Origin: Pseudomonas sp. B28(2017) | Lineage (GTDB): Bacteria > Pseudomonadota > Gammaproteobacteria > Pseudomonadales > Pseudomonadaceae | Length of the DNA: 64,000 bases | Direction: 5' to 3' | Assembly (NCBI RefSeq): GCF_002113025.1 | Contig: NZ_NEJH01000002.1 | Coordinates: 806,001 to 870,000 of the forward strand | In this document: piece after piece, positions 18,908-27,595 of the stretch | How positions within the stretch are numbered: the first letter of the stretch is position 1 | Layout: every line of letters starts with the position of its first letter | Program-made: the position numbers and the translations under genes | Notes under the pieces: model-generated | Told to the model about the DNA's origin: nothing | Databases searched by the model: none | The model's input: the letters and a program-made list of their open reading frames with translations, nothing else

Positions 18908-20407
18908 TCAACGCAAAAGGCTCGGCGTTTTCGGCACTTGAGTCTGTTCGGCATTCGGCACGTCATTACCCGCACCGAGACCACCGCCCAACGCCGTCAC
19001 CAGCTCGGCATGGGCGCTCAAGCGCGCCGCCTGAACCTGCTGCTGCACTTGCTGCTGCTTGAACAGCAGGGTCTGGGCGTTGAGCACGTTGAGGTAGTCG
19101 GTCAGGCCACGCTGGTAGGCGATCATGGCGATGTCGTAGGTCTTCTGCGCAGTGGCCACCGACTCGGCGGCGAAAACCTGCTGCTTGTCCATGGACTCGC
19201 GGCGGATCAACTGGTCAGAGATGTTTTTCAGGGCATTGACCAGGGTCTGGTTGTACTTGGCCACGGCGATGTCATACCCGGCCGAGGCTTCGCCCAATTC
19301 AGCGCGCAAACGTCCACCATCGAAGATCGGCAACGAAATCGCCGGACCCACGCTGTAGTTGAGCTTCTTGCCGGTCAAGAACTCCAGCGCCCCGCCGCCG
19401 GTGGCCATGTAGCCGAGGCTGCCGACCAGGTCGACGTTGGGGTAGAAACCGGCATGCGCGACATCGATGCCCCGGGCCTGCGCCGCCACTTGCCAGCGGC
19501 TGGCGACCACGTCCGGGCGCTGCCCGAGCAATTGCGCCGGCAACGAAGACGGCAGTTTCAGTGGTGCACCCAGCGACAGCGTGGGCCGCTGCAACTGCGC
19601 GCCCTCCCCCGGGCCCTTACCGGCGAGGGCGGCGAGCTGGTTGCGGCTCAAGGCGATTTCTTCGTCGAGAGCATCGATCTGGCGATGGGTTTCCGGCAAC
19701 GGTGTTTCAGCCTGGCTGACTTCGAAATGCGTGCCGATGCCACCATTCAAACGCTTCTGCGCCAACTCAAGGATCTGCTGTTGCTGCTTCAGGGTCGCTT
19801 CGACGATGTCCCGCTGGGCGTAATGCAGCGAAAGCTCGATGTAGACCCGGACGATGTTGTCCTGCAATTCAAGCTGGGCCTGGCGGGCTTCAGCTGCTGT
19901 CATGTGCGCCATGTCCACGGCGCGCTCGGTGGCATTGCTTTCGCGGCCCCAGAGGTCGAGGGCATAACTGAAACCCAGCGCGGCGTTGTTGTCCCAGGTG
20001 GTGCTGTTGGCCAGCTCGCCGGGGCCATAGAACTGGTCGGTAGGCCAGTTGTGACGCTTGAGGGTGGACTCGCCATTGACCTGCAGCGACTCGGCCGCTT
20101 GCGCCACGCCGGCCATGGACCTGGCCTGACGTACCCGGGCGGCGGCCATGGCCAGGCTCGGGCTGCCTTGCAGGGCGAGGTCGATCCAGCGGTTCAGTTG
20201 CGGGTCGCCATAGGCCTGCCACCATTGCGCGGTGGGCCAGTGCGCATCTTGCACGGCGTTCTGGATCGCTTCGTCGGTGGCCAGTGAATCGGCCTCCAGC
20301 GCCTTGTCCTGCGGGGCAATACCTCCGGTTCCGATGCAGCCGCTGATTGCCAGGGTTAAAGCCAAAACACTGAGCGGCTGAAGCGCTCTGCTGATGCGAC
20401 GCGGCAC
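18908..20407 (-). CDS. NodT-type outer-membrane efflux lipoprotein
   Basis: TolC-like outer-membrane factor (OprM/NodT family) forming the exit duct for the adjacent FUSC system. The signal ends in lipobox ISGC with Cys23, so it is probably lipid-anchored. Two outer-membrane-efflux repeats cover residues ~60-260 and ~270-470, with long helices such as ARVRQARSMAGVAQAAESLQ and a QLLGQRPDVVASRWQVA motif. Length is 499 residues. It is first of four genes on this strand (channel, FUSC, DUF1656, adaptor), with a REPIN in the gap after it, and is transcribed away from a LysR regulator. Confidence 0.93.
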   Translation of the reverse strand: MPRRISRALQPLSVLALTLAISGCIGTGGIAPQDKALEADSLATDEAIQNAVQDAHWPTAQWWQAYGDPQLNRWIDLALQGSPSLAMAAARVRQARSMAGVAQAAESLQVNGESTLKRHNWPTDQFYGPGELANSTTWDNNAALGFSYALDLWGRESNATERAVDMAHMTAAEARQAQLELQDNIVRVYIELSLHYAQRDIVEATLKQQQQILELAQKRLNGGIGTHFEVSQAETPLPETHRQIDALDEEIALSRNQLAALAGKGPGEGAQLQRPTLSLGAPLKLPSSLPAQLLGQRPDVVASRWQVAAQARGIDVAHAGFYPNVDLVGSLGYMATGGGALEFLTGKKLNYSVGPAISLPIFDGGRLRAELGEASAGYDIAVAKYNQTLVNALKNISDQLIRRESMDKQQVFAAESVATAQKTYDIAMIAYQRGLTDYLNVLNAQTLLFKQQQVQQQVQAARLSAHAELVTALGGGLGAGNDVPNAEQTQVPKTPSLLR

Positions 20408-20531
20408 TGCTGCGATTTCCTGAGGTGGGGTGTACTTGAGGTGAGCGCAATTCTATGGGGCGGCCTGAAGGACGATAAGCCGGGATTCCTGTGAATCTTT
20501 GTTACCGTAAACGAGATAATCCTTAAGTCTG

Positions 20532-20544
20532 GGGTCTCAGACCC
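20532..20544. promoter_or_regulatory. Candidate LysR operator palindrome
   Basis: gggtct-c-agaccc is a perfect 6-bp dyad in the 181-base divergent gap between the efflux operon and the LysR gene, 45 bases before the LysR start. Position and symmetry suit an autoregulatory operator; this is inference from location only. Confidence 0.35.
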
Positions 20545-20588
20545 TGAAACTTCGTGTCACAATTTGCCATCGCACCCGAGAGCCCCCC

Positions 20589-21557
20589 ATGGACACTTTG
20601 CAAAACATGCGCGCCTTCAGTTACGTGGCCGAAGCCGGCAGCTTCACCGCCGCCGCCATACAACTGGACACCACCACGGCCAACGTCTCGCGCGCGGTCT
20701 CCAACCTGGAAGCCCACCTGCAAACCCGCCTGCTCAATCGAACAACCCGTCGCATCGCCCTGACCGAAGCCGGCAAGCGCTACTTGCTGCGCTGCGAACA
20801 GATCCTGGCCTACGTCGAAGAGGCCGAAGCCGAAGCCAGCGACGCCCACGCCCGCCCGGCCGGGCAGCTGAAAGTGCACACCATGACCGGCATCGGCCAG
20901 CACTTCGTGATCGACGCCATCGCCCGCTACCGCAAGACCCACCCGGACGTGACCTTCGACCTGACCATGGCCAACCGCGTGCCGGACCTGCTCGACGAGG
21001 GTTACGACGTGTCCATCGTCCTCGCCCGCGAACTGCCGGATTCGGGTTTCGTCTCCCAGCGCCTGGGCATCACCTACAGCATCGTTTGCGCCTCGCCGGC
21101 CTACGTCAAAGCCAACGGCTGTGCACAAAAACCCAGCGACCTGCTCAACCACGCCTGCCTGCGCCTGGTCAGCCCGGTGATTCCACTGGAGAAATGGGCC
21201 TTCGACGGCCCCGATGGCCAGGAAATGGTCACCATCAACAGCTCACCGTTTCTGGTGAACTCCGCCGACGCGATGAAATCCGCGATCATCAGCGGCATGG
21301 GCGTTGGCGTCCTGCCGCTGTACGCCGCAATAGAAGGCCTGCGCAACGGAACGCTGGTGCGCGTGATGCCCAAATACCGCTCGCAGGAACTGAACCTGTA
21401 CGCCATCTACCCGTCGCGCCAGTACCTGGACGCGAAGATCAAGACCTGGGTCGAGTATTTGCGTGGATCGTTGCCGGAATTGCTGGCCGCGCATCAGGCG
21501 GAATTGGCGGCGTATGAATTGAGCGGGAGTTTGGGTGGGGTTCGGGTGGCGAACTGA
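20589..21557 (+). CDS. LysR-family transcriptional regulator
   Basis: DNA-binding regulator, probably controlling the divergent FUSC efflux operon. The N-terminal winged helix-turn-helix (residues ~1-60) reads AFSYVAEAGSFTAAAIQLDT then VSRAVSNLEAHLQTRLLNR. The C-terminal periplasmic-binding-like effector domain spans about 90-300. At 322 residues the protein is slightly longer than the family norm through a tail of about 15 residues. The start follows GAGAG by about 10 bases. The divergent layout is standard for LysR/AaeR control of aromatic-acid efflux. Confidence 0.93.
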   Translation: MDTLQNMRAFSYVAEAGSFTAAAIQLDTTTANVSRAVSNLEAHLQTRLLNRTTRRIALTEAGKRYLLRCEQILAYVEEAEAEASDAHARPAGQLKVHTMTGIGQHFVIDAIARYRKTHPDVTFDLTMANRVPDLLDEGYDVSIVLARELPDSGFVSQRLGITYSIVCASPAYVKANGCAQKPSDLLNHACLRLVSPVIPLEKWAFDGPDGQEMVTINSSPFLVNSADAMKSAIISGMGVGVLPLYAAIEGLRNGTLVRVMPKYRSQELNLYAIYPSRQYLDAKIKTWVEYLRGSLPELLAAHQAELAAYELSGSLGGVRVAN

Positions 21558-21584
21558 AAGTCGCTCGGCTGACAGATTGATACC

Positions 21585-21609
21585 TTGTGGGAGCGAGCCG
21601 GCTCGCGAA
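21585..21609. repeat. Single REP unit
   Basis: ttgtgggagcgagccggctcgcgaa, a lone REP copy 27 bases after the LysR stop, starting the long gene-free stretch 21558-22608. Confidence 0.75.
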
Positions 21610-21634
21610 GGCTATGTGTTGAGTGACGTTTTCT

Positions 21635-22463
21635 GTGTACATATCCGTTTCTGCGGTCACGGCCACTAACGGTTCCGCTTTTACAGCGGGTTACTTGGAA
21701 AAGCCCCAAGTAACCAAGGGCTCTTGCCCCTTTCGTTCGGTGCCTCGCCAAGGCTCGGCATTCCCTCGCTCCGGTCCTGCTCCGTGGGCCCGCCGCGATC
21801 GGCCATCCCTGGCCGTACGCGGCTAACCCGGCATCCATGCCGGGTTGCCCACTGCGCAGAACCTGCGCTCGGCCTCTCGAGGGGACAAGAAGATCAAAAG
21901 CCAAAGCCAAAGCAAAAGCGAGGCGGCCTGCTGGCCGGCCTGATCGCGATTGAACGCGCTTCCCTGTAGGAGCGAGCTTGCTCCGGGCGGCGTTCCGACG
22001 AAAAACGCCGAGACACCGCGGGGATTCAGACAGCCCGCGTCATCGTTGACGACCATCGCGAGCAGGCTCGCTCCTACAGAAGAGCAGAGCAAAAGCAGAG
22101 CGGCGTACACCCACGCTCTTCACCACTCAACAGGCCGAGCGTTAGCTCGCCTGCCGCTCTTGATCTTGATCCACCCGCCCCCTCGGCAGGCTGAGTGGAG
22201 GTGTTCATCCGGGGAATGGCGCGTAGCGCCGTTCGACGCAGTCGAACTCATTGCATGTAGGTCGAGCGCAGCCGACCGGAGGGCAATGCCCCCGGATGGA
22301 CACCGAAGCGAAGGAACCCCGAGCCCAGGCGAGGGGCCGTACGTAAGGGGCGAGACCTTTTGGTTCCTTTTGGCTGGGCCGGCACACCGGGCGTTTGCCA
22401 AAAGGGACTCGCCGTAAGGGCGAAACCCTAAGTCGCCGTTACCAAAGAAACGGATATGTACAC
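21635..22463. repeat. Composite non-coding element with 18-bp terminal inverted repeats
   Basis: The stretch is bounded by gtgtacatatccgtttct at 21635-21652 and its perfect reverse complement at 22446-22463. Homology continues inward for roughly 170 bases. The left arm contains ccaagtaaccaagggctcttgc. The right arm, read backward, contains the diverged match ccaaaaggaaccaaaaggtctcgc, and both go on to cgc-aaggctcgg-like and cgcttcggt-like blocks. The element is therefore two diverged copies of one module in opposite orientation, with a REP doublet inserted in between (21964-22079). Short open frames exist on both strands (for example 22120-22506, - strand), but their low-complexity, Arg/Ser/Pro-rich products and lack of ribosome sites argue against genes. 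The whole gap 21558-22608 holds no other credible feature. Confidence 0.75.
21964..22079. repeat. REP doublet nested in the composite element
   Basis: ctgtaggagcgagcttgctc with the extended ccgggcggcgttccgacga tail at the left, and gcgagcaggctcgctcctac at the right, in inverted order. It lies in the middle of the 829-bp element. Confidence 0.8.
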
Positions 22464-22608
22464 GGTCAACCAAGAACATGGTCGGCCCAGAGGCCGCCAA
22501 AGCCAAACTGACAGCGCCGTCAGTTAGCCGTCACCCTCCTGACCGTCAAACAGGTTTATAAAGGAAAATACCCACCTACCGACCACCCAGCCCCGGCGCC
22601 CCACCCGC

Positions 22609-23769
22609 ATGCGAATCCAGAAAAAACCCGCCCTGCTCGTCGCCCTTCTGATCGTCCTGGCAGCGCTGGGCCTGTGGTATGCCGCCAAACCGGCCAAGGC
22701 CAAGCTCGCCGCCCCCACCGCCATCCCCGTGCGAGTGATCGCCGTGGCAGAAAAAGACGTTCCACGCTACGTCAGCGGCATCGGTTCGGTGCTGTCCCTG
22801 CACAGCGTCGTGGTCCGTCCACAAATCGACGGCATTCTCACCAGACTGCTGGTCAAGGAAGGCCAACTGGTGAAAAAAGGTGATCTGCTGGCCACCATCG
22901 ACGACCGGTCGATCCGCGCCAGTCTCGACCAGGCCCGAGCACAACTGGGCGAAAGCCAGGCGCAACTGCAAGTGGCGCAGGTCAACCTCAAGCGCTACAA
23001 ATTGCTCAGCGTCGACGACGGGGTGTCCAAGCAGACCTACGATCAGCAACAGGCTCTGGTCAATCAACTCAAGGCCACCGCCCAAGGCAACCAGGCCTCG
23101 ATTGATTCCGCCGAGGTACAGCTTTCCTACACACAAATACGCTCCCCGGTCAGCGGTCGTGTCGGTATTCGCACAGTCGACGAAGGCAACTTCCTGCGCA
23201 TGAGCGACGCCCAAGGCCTGTTCACCGTGACCCAGATCGACCCCATCTCCGTGGAGTTCTCCCTGCCGCAGCAAATGCTGCCGACCTTGCAGGGCCTGAT
23301 CAACGACCCACAGCACGCTCAGGTCAAGGCCTACATCGGCGCCGACACCGACGGCGAAACCGGCAACCTGCTCGGCGAAGGCCACCTGACCCTGATCGAC
23401 AACCAGATCAACGCCAACACCGGCACCATCCGTGCCAAGGCCGAGTTCGACAATCCGGGGCAGAAGCTTTGGCCGGGCCTGCTGGTGACGGTAAAGATTC
23501 AGACAGCCCTGGACAAAGATGCGCTGGTGGTGCCGCCGACCGTCGTACAACGGGGCCTGGACCAGCACTTCGTGTACCGGGTCAATGGCGACAAAGTCGA
23601 AGCCGTGCAGGTGCAGATGGTCTATCAAGGCAGCGGCCAGGACATCATCAAAGGCGTGAAGCCCGGTGATGTGCTGGTCAGCGATGGTCAGTCGCGGCTC
23701 AAGCCCGGCGCCACCGTGCAAGTACTGACCGAACCGTCGCAAGTGGTGCAATCGGAGTCAGCGCAATGA
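22609..23769 (+). CDS. RND efflux periplasmic adaptor (MdtA-like)
   Basis: Membrane fusion protein connecting an RND pump to an outer-membrane channel. It has an N-terminal anchor (LLVALLIVLAALGLWYA) and a beta-barrel start IPVRVIAVAEKDVPRYVSG. The lipoyl half-motifs are VVVRPQIDGILTRLLVKEGQ and IRSPVSGRVGIRTVDEGNF, on either side of a helical hairpin (about 105-165). A C-terminal barrel ends near GVKPGDVLVSDG. Length is 386 residues. No convincing Shine-Dalgarno precedes the ATG. The stop overlaps the pump start by four bases (ATGA). No outer-membrane gene is adjacent on this strand. Confidence 0.93.
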   Translation: MRIQKKPALLVALLIVLAALGLWYAAKPAKAKLAAPTAIPVRVIAVAEKDVPRYVSGIGSVLSLHSVVVRPQIDGILTRLLVKEGQLVKKGDLLATIDDRSIRASLDQARAQLGESQAQLQVAQVNLKRYKLLSVDDGVSKQTYDQQQALVNQLKATAQGNQASIDSAEVQLSYTQIRSPVSGRVGIRTVDEGNFLRMSDAQGLFTVTQIDPISVEFSLPQQMLPTLQGLINDPQHAQVKAYIGADTDGETGNLLGEGHLTLIDNQINANTGTIRAKAEFDNPGQKLWPGLLVTVKIQTALDKDALVVPPTVVQRGLDQHFVYRVNGDKVEAVQVQMVYQGSGQDIIKGVKPGDVLVSDGQSRLKPGATVQVLTEPSQVVQSESAQ

Positions 23770-26700
23770 AGGGCCACGGTTCGGTATCCGCCTGGTGCAT
23801 CGACCACCCTGTGGCCACGGTCCTGCTGACGTTCGCCCTGGTGCTGTTGGGCGTCATCGCGTTTCCGCGCCTGCCGGTAGCGCCGTTGCCGGAGGCAGAG
23901 TTCCCGACCATCCAGGTGGCCGCGCAACTGCCCGGCGCCAGCCCGGAAACCATGGCTTCCTCGGTGGCCACGCCCCTTGAAGTGCAATTCAGCGCCATTC
24001 CCGGCGTGACCCAGATGACCTCGAGCAGTGCACTGGGCTCGACCAACCTGACCCTGCAATTCACCCTCGACAAGAGTATCGACACCGCCGCCCAGGAAGT
24101 GCAGGCGGCGATCAATACTGCCGCGGGCAAGCTGCCCAAGGACATGCCGAACCTGCCGACCTGGCGCAAGGTCAACCCGGCCGACAGCCCGGTGCTGATC
24201 CTCAGCGTCAACTCCTCGCTGATGCCCGGCCCGGAGCTCAGCGACCTGACGGAAACCCTGTTGGCCCGTCAGCTCAGCCAGGTCGACGGTGTAGGCCAGG
24301 TCGCCATCACCGGTCAGCAGCGTCCGGCGATCCGCGTCCAGGTTTCGGCGGACAAACTCGCGGCCATCGGCCTGACCCTCGCCGACATCCGCCTGGCGAT
24401 CCAGCAGACCAGCCTCAACCTGGCCAAGGGTGCGCTGTACGGGGAGTCGAGCATCTCGACCCTGTCCACCAACGACCAGTTGTTCCATCCGGAGGACTAC
24501 AGCCAGCTGATTGTTTCCTACAGGGACGGTGCACCAGTTCATCTGCGCGACGTCGCCAAAGTCGTCAACGGTTCGGAAGATGCCTACGTCCAGGCTTGGG
24601 CGGGCACACAACCGGGGGTCAACCTGGTGATCTTCCGTCAGCCGGGGGCCAACATCGTCGAAACCGTGGACCGCATCCAGGCCGCCTTGCCGGCGCTGGA
24701 AGCGATGCTCCCCGCCTCGGTGCAGGTCAAGACGCTGATCGACCGCACCCAGACCATCCGTGCCTCGCTGCATGAAGTGGAAATCACCCTGCTGATTGCA
24801 ATCATGCTGGTGGTGGCGGTAATGGCGCTGTTCCTGCGCCAGTTGTCGGCAACATTGATTGTCTCGGCGGTGCTGGGGGTTTCTCTGACCGCCAGCTTTG
24901 CGCTGATGTACGTCATGGGATTCAGCCTGAACAACCTGACGCTGGTGGCGATCGTGGTGGCCGTGGGCTTTGTGGTCGACGATGCGATCGTGGTGGTGGA
25001 AAACATTCACCGGCACCTGGAGGCCGGCGACGGCATGCGCGAAGCGGCGATCAAGGGCGCGGGCGAGATCGGCTTCACGGTTGTCTCGATCAGTTTTTCG
25101 CTGGTGGCGGCGTTCATCCCGCTGCTGTTCATGGGGGGCGTGGTCGGACGGTTGTTCAAGGAATTCGCCCTGACCGCCACCTCGACCATCTTGATTTCCG
25201 TGGTGGTGTCGTTGACCCTGGCGCCGACTATGGCCGCGCTGTTCATGCGTGCGCCGGTGCATCATGCCCACGACAAACCGGGCTTTGGCGAGCGTCTGCT
25301 GGAATGGTACGAAAAAGGCCTGCGCCGCGCCCTCGCCCATCAGCGCTTGATGATCGGCGTGTTCTGCCTGTCACTGGGCCTGGCCGTTGCCGGATACATT
25401 CTGATCCCGAAAGGTTTCTTCCCGATCCAGGACACCGGTTTCGTCCTCGGCACCACCGAAGCCGCTGCCGACATCTCCTACGGCGACATGGTGAAAAAAC
25501 ACCTGGCAATGGCGGAAATCGTCGCCGCCGACCCTGCGGTGGAAACGTTCTCGCACTCGGTCGGGGTTTCCGGCAGCAACCAGACCATCGCCAACGGCCG
25601 CTTCTGGATCACCCTGAAAAAACGCAGCGACCGTGATGTCTCGGCCAGTCAGTTCATCGACCGGATTCGTCCGCAACTGATGAAAGTGCCGGGCATTGTG
25701 CTGTACCTGCGCGCCGGCCAGGACATCAACCTCAGCTCCGGCCCAAGCCGGGCCCAGTACCAATACGTACTCAAGAGCAACGACGGCGGCATACTCAGCA
25801 CCTGGACCCAGCGCCTGACGGAAAAACTGCGCGCCAACCCGGCGTTCCGCGACATTTCCAATGATTTGCAACTGGGCGGCAGCATCACCCACATCAGCAT
25901 CGACCGCAGTGCGGCGGCGCGTTTCGGCCTGACCGCCAGCGACGTCGACGAAGCCCTGTACGATGCATTCGGCCAGCGCCAGATCAACGAATTCCAGACC
26001 CAGGTCAATCAGTACAACGTGATTCTGGAGCTGGACACCAAACAGCGCGGCAAGGCCGAAAGCCTCAACTATTTCTACCTGCGCTCGCCCCTGAGCGGGC
26101 AAATGGTGCCGTTGTCAGCCCTGGCCAAATTCGATGCGCCGACCGTCGGCCCGCTGTCCATCGCCCATGACGGCATGTTCCCGGCCGCCAACCTGTCGTT
26201 CAACCTGGCGCCGGGTGTGGCATTGGGCGATGCGGTGATCATGCTCAACCAGGCCAAGGCCGATATCGGCATGCCGAGCGCCATCAGCGGCAATTTCCAG
26301 GGCGCGGCCCAGGCGTTCCAGAGTTCTCTGGCCAGCCAGCCGTGGCTGATTCTGGCGGCGCTGGTGGCGGTGTACATCATTCTCGGCGTGCTCTACGAGA
26401 GCTTCGTCCATCCGCTGACGATCATTTCCACCTTGCCCTCGGCGGGCCTCGGCGCGGTGATCATGCTGTGGATTTGCGGCCAGGACTTTTCGATCATGGC
26501 CTTGATCGGCCTGGTGTTGTTGATCGGTATCGTCAAGAAAAACGGCATCCTGATGATCGACTTCGCCCTCGAAGCGCAGCGCAATGCTGGATTGTCGCCT
26601 GAAGAGGCGATCTTCAAGGCCTGTCTCACGCGGTTCCGGCCGATCATCATGACCACCCTCGCCGCCCTGCTCGGCGCCCTGCCGCTGATGCTCGGCTACG

Positions 26701-26867
26701 GCACCGGCGCCGAGTTGCGCCAACCCCTGGGGATCGCGGTAGTCGGCGGCTTGCTGGTGAGCCAGGCCCTGACGCTGTTCACCACACCGGTCATATACTT
26801 GTGGCTGGAGCGGTTGTTTCACAGGCCCAAACCTTCGCCAGTGCCAGCGCTGGCGAGCACAGACTGA
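23766..26867 (+). CDS. RND multidrug efflux pump, inner-membrane subunit (MdtB/MdtC-like)
   Basis: Proton-driven RND transporter of 1033 residues. The first helix (HPVATVLLTFALVLLGVIAF) precedes the porter domain motif PLPEAEFPTIQVAAQLPGAS. Helices 2-6 lie around residues 335-480, with VAVGFVVDDAIVVVENI carrying the paired Asp residues of helix 4 expected for proton relay. A second porter domain covers roughly 560-850 and the final helices 860-1020. It most resembles the MdtB/MdtC/MuxB branch rather than the heavy-metal CusA branch. A response regulator gene starts nine bases after the stop, so pump and two-component genes probably form one operon. Confidence 0.94.
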   Translation: MKGHGSVSAWCIDHPVATVLLTFALVLLGVIAFPRLPVAPLPEAEFPTIQVAAQLPGASPETMASSVATPLEVQFSAIPGVTQMTSSSALGSTNLTLQFTLDKSIDTAAQEVQAAINTAAGKLPKDMPNLPTWRKVNPADSPVLILSVNSSLMPGPELSDLTETLLARQLSQVDGVGQVAITGQQRPAIRVQVSADKLAAIGLTLADIRLAIQQTSLNLAKGALYGESSISTLSTNDQLFHPEDYSQLIVSYRDGAPVHLRDVAKVVNGSEDAYVQAWAGTQPGVNLVIFRQPGANIVETVDRIQAALPALEAMLPASVQVKTLIDRTQTIRASLHEVEITLLIAIMLVVAVMALFLRQLSATLIVSAVLGVSLTASFALMYVMGFSLNNLTLVAIVVAVGFVVDDAIVVVENIHRHLEAGDGMREAAIKGAGEIGFTVVSISFSLVAAFIPLLFMGGVVGRLFKEFALTATSTILISVVVSLTLAPTMAALFMRAPVHHAHDKPGFGERLLEWYEKGLRRALAHQRLMIGVFCLSLGLAVAGYILIPKGFFPIQDTGFVLGTTEAAADISYGDMVKKHLAMAEIVAADPAVETFSHSVGVSGSNQTIANGRFWITLKKRSDRDVSASQFIDRIRPQLMKVPGIVLYLRAGQDINLSSGPSRAQYQYVLKSNDGGILSTWTQRLTEKLRANPAFRDISNDLQLGGSITHISIDRSAAARFGLTASDVDEALYDAFGQRQINEFQTQVNQYNVILELDTKQRGKAESLNYFYLRSPLSGQMVPLSALAKFDAPTVGPLSIAHDGMFPAANLSFNLAPGVALGDAVIMLNQAKADIGMPSAISGNFQGAAQAFQSSLASQPWLILAALVAVYIILGVLYESFVHPLTIISTLPSAGLGAVIMLWICGQDFSIMALIGLVLLIGIVKKNGILMIDFALEAQRNAGLSPEEAIFKACLTRFRPIIMTTLAALLGALPLMLGYGTGAELRQPLGIAVVGGLLVSQALTLFTTPVIYLWLERLFHRPKPSPVPALASTD

Positions 26868-26876
26868 GGCAGGGTC

Positions 26877-27551
26877 ATGCGCGTTCTGATTATCGAAGAC
26901 GAGGAAAAAACTGCGGATTATCTACACCGCGGTCTGACGGAACAGGGTTACACCGTGGATCTGGCGCGGGACGGGGTCGAAGGCCTGCACCTGGCGCTGG
27001 AGAGCGACTACGCGGTGATCGTCCTCGACGTGATGTTGCCGGGCCTCGACGGCTTCGGCGTGTTGCGCGCCTTGCGTGCGCGCAAGCAAACCCCGGTGAT
27101 CATGCTCACCGCCCGCGAACGTGTGGAAGATCGCATCAAGGGCCTGCGTGACGGCGCCGATGACTATCTGGGCAAACCGTTTTCCTTCCTTGAACTGGTG
27201 GCACGCCTGCAAGCGCTGACCCGGCGCAGCGGCGGCCATGAACCGGTGCAAGTGAGCATCGCCGACCTGTGGATAGATTTGATCAGCCGCAAGGCTACGC
27301 GTGGCGGTACACGGCTGGACCTGACCGCCAAGGAGTTCTCGCTGCTCAGTGTGCTGGCCCGCCGCCAGGGTGAAATCCTCTCGAAAACCGCCATCGCCGA
27401 AATGGTCTGGGACATCAATTTCGACAGTGACGCCAACGTCGTCGAAGTCGCGATCAAACGCCTGCGGGCCAAGCTCGACGGGCCGTTCGAGGAGAAACTG
27501 CTGCACACCATTCGCGGCATGGGTTATGTGCTGGAGAGCTGTGGTGTTTAG
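26877..27551 (+). CDS. OmpR-family response regulator
   Basis: Two-component DNA-binding regulator of 224 residues. The receiver domain has acidic residues Glu7-Asp8-Glu9, phospho-acceptor Asp51 in LDVMLPG, Thr in MLTAR, and Lys in GKPFSF. The C-terminal winged-helix domain (about 125-222) includes LTAKEFSLLSVLARRQGEIL and VVEVAIKRLRAKLD. It resembles the CopR/CusR/IrlR heavy-metal subgroup. GAGG lies 10 bases before the ATG. It is followed by a hairpin that contains the start of the cognate kinase gene. Confidence 0.95.
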   Translation: MRVLIIEDEEKTADYLHRGLTEQGYTVDLARDGVEGLHLALESDYAVIVLDVMLPGLDGFGVLRALRARKQTPVIMLTARERVEDRIKGLRDGADDYLGKPFSFLELVARLQALTRRSGGHEPVQVSIADLWIDLISRKATRGGTRLDLTAKEFSLLSVLARRQGEILSKTAIAEMVWDINFDSDANVVEVAIKRLRAKLDGPFEEKLLHTIRGMGYVLESCGV

Positions 27552-27556
27552 GGTAA

Positions 27557-27595
27557 GTCATCATTCATTTCCTGCGCCAGGAAATGAATGATGAC
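27557..27595 (+). promoter_or_regulatory. Perfect 18-bp hairpin enclosing the kinase ribosome site and start
   Basis: gtcatcattcatttcctg (27557-27574) and caggaaatgaatgatgac (27578-27595) are exact complements around the loop cgc. The right arm contains AGGAA and the ATG codons at 27584, 27588 and 27591, so the folded mRNA would hide the kinase start. The regulator stop (27549-27551) is only five bases before the left arm. A terminating ribosome could open the stem, giving tight translational coupling. No T-run follows, so it is not a terminator. Confidence 0.8.

Noticed and set aside
22120..22506. 128-codon minus-strand frame inside the composite element
   Set aside because: Low-complexity Arg/Ser/Pro product, no ribosome site, and the sequence is better explained as one arm of an inverted repeat.
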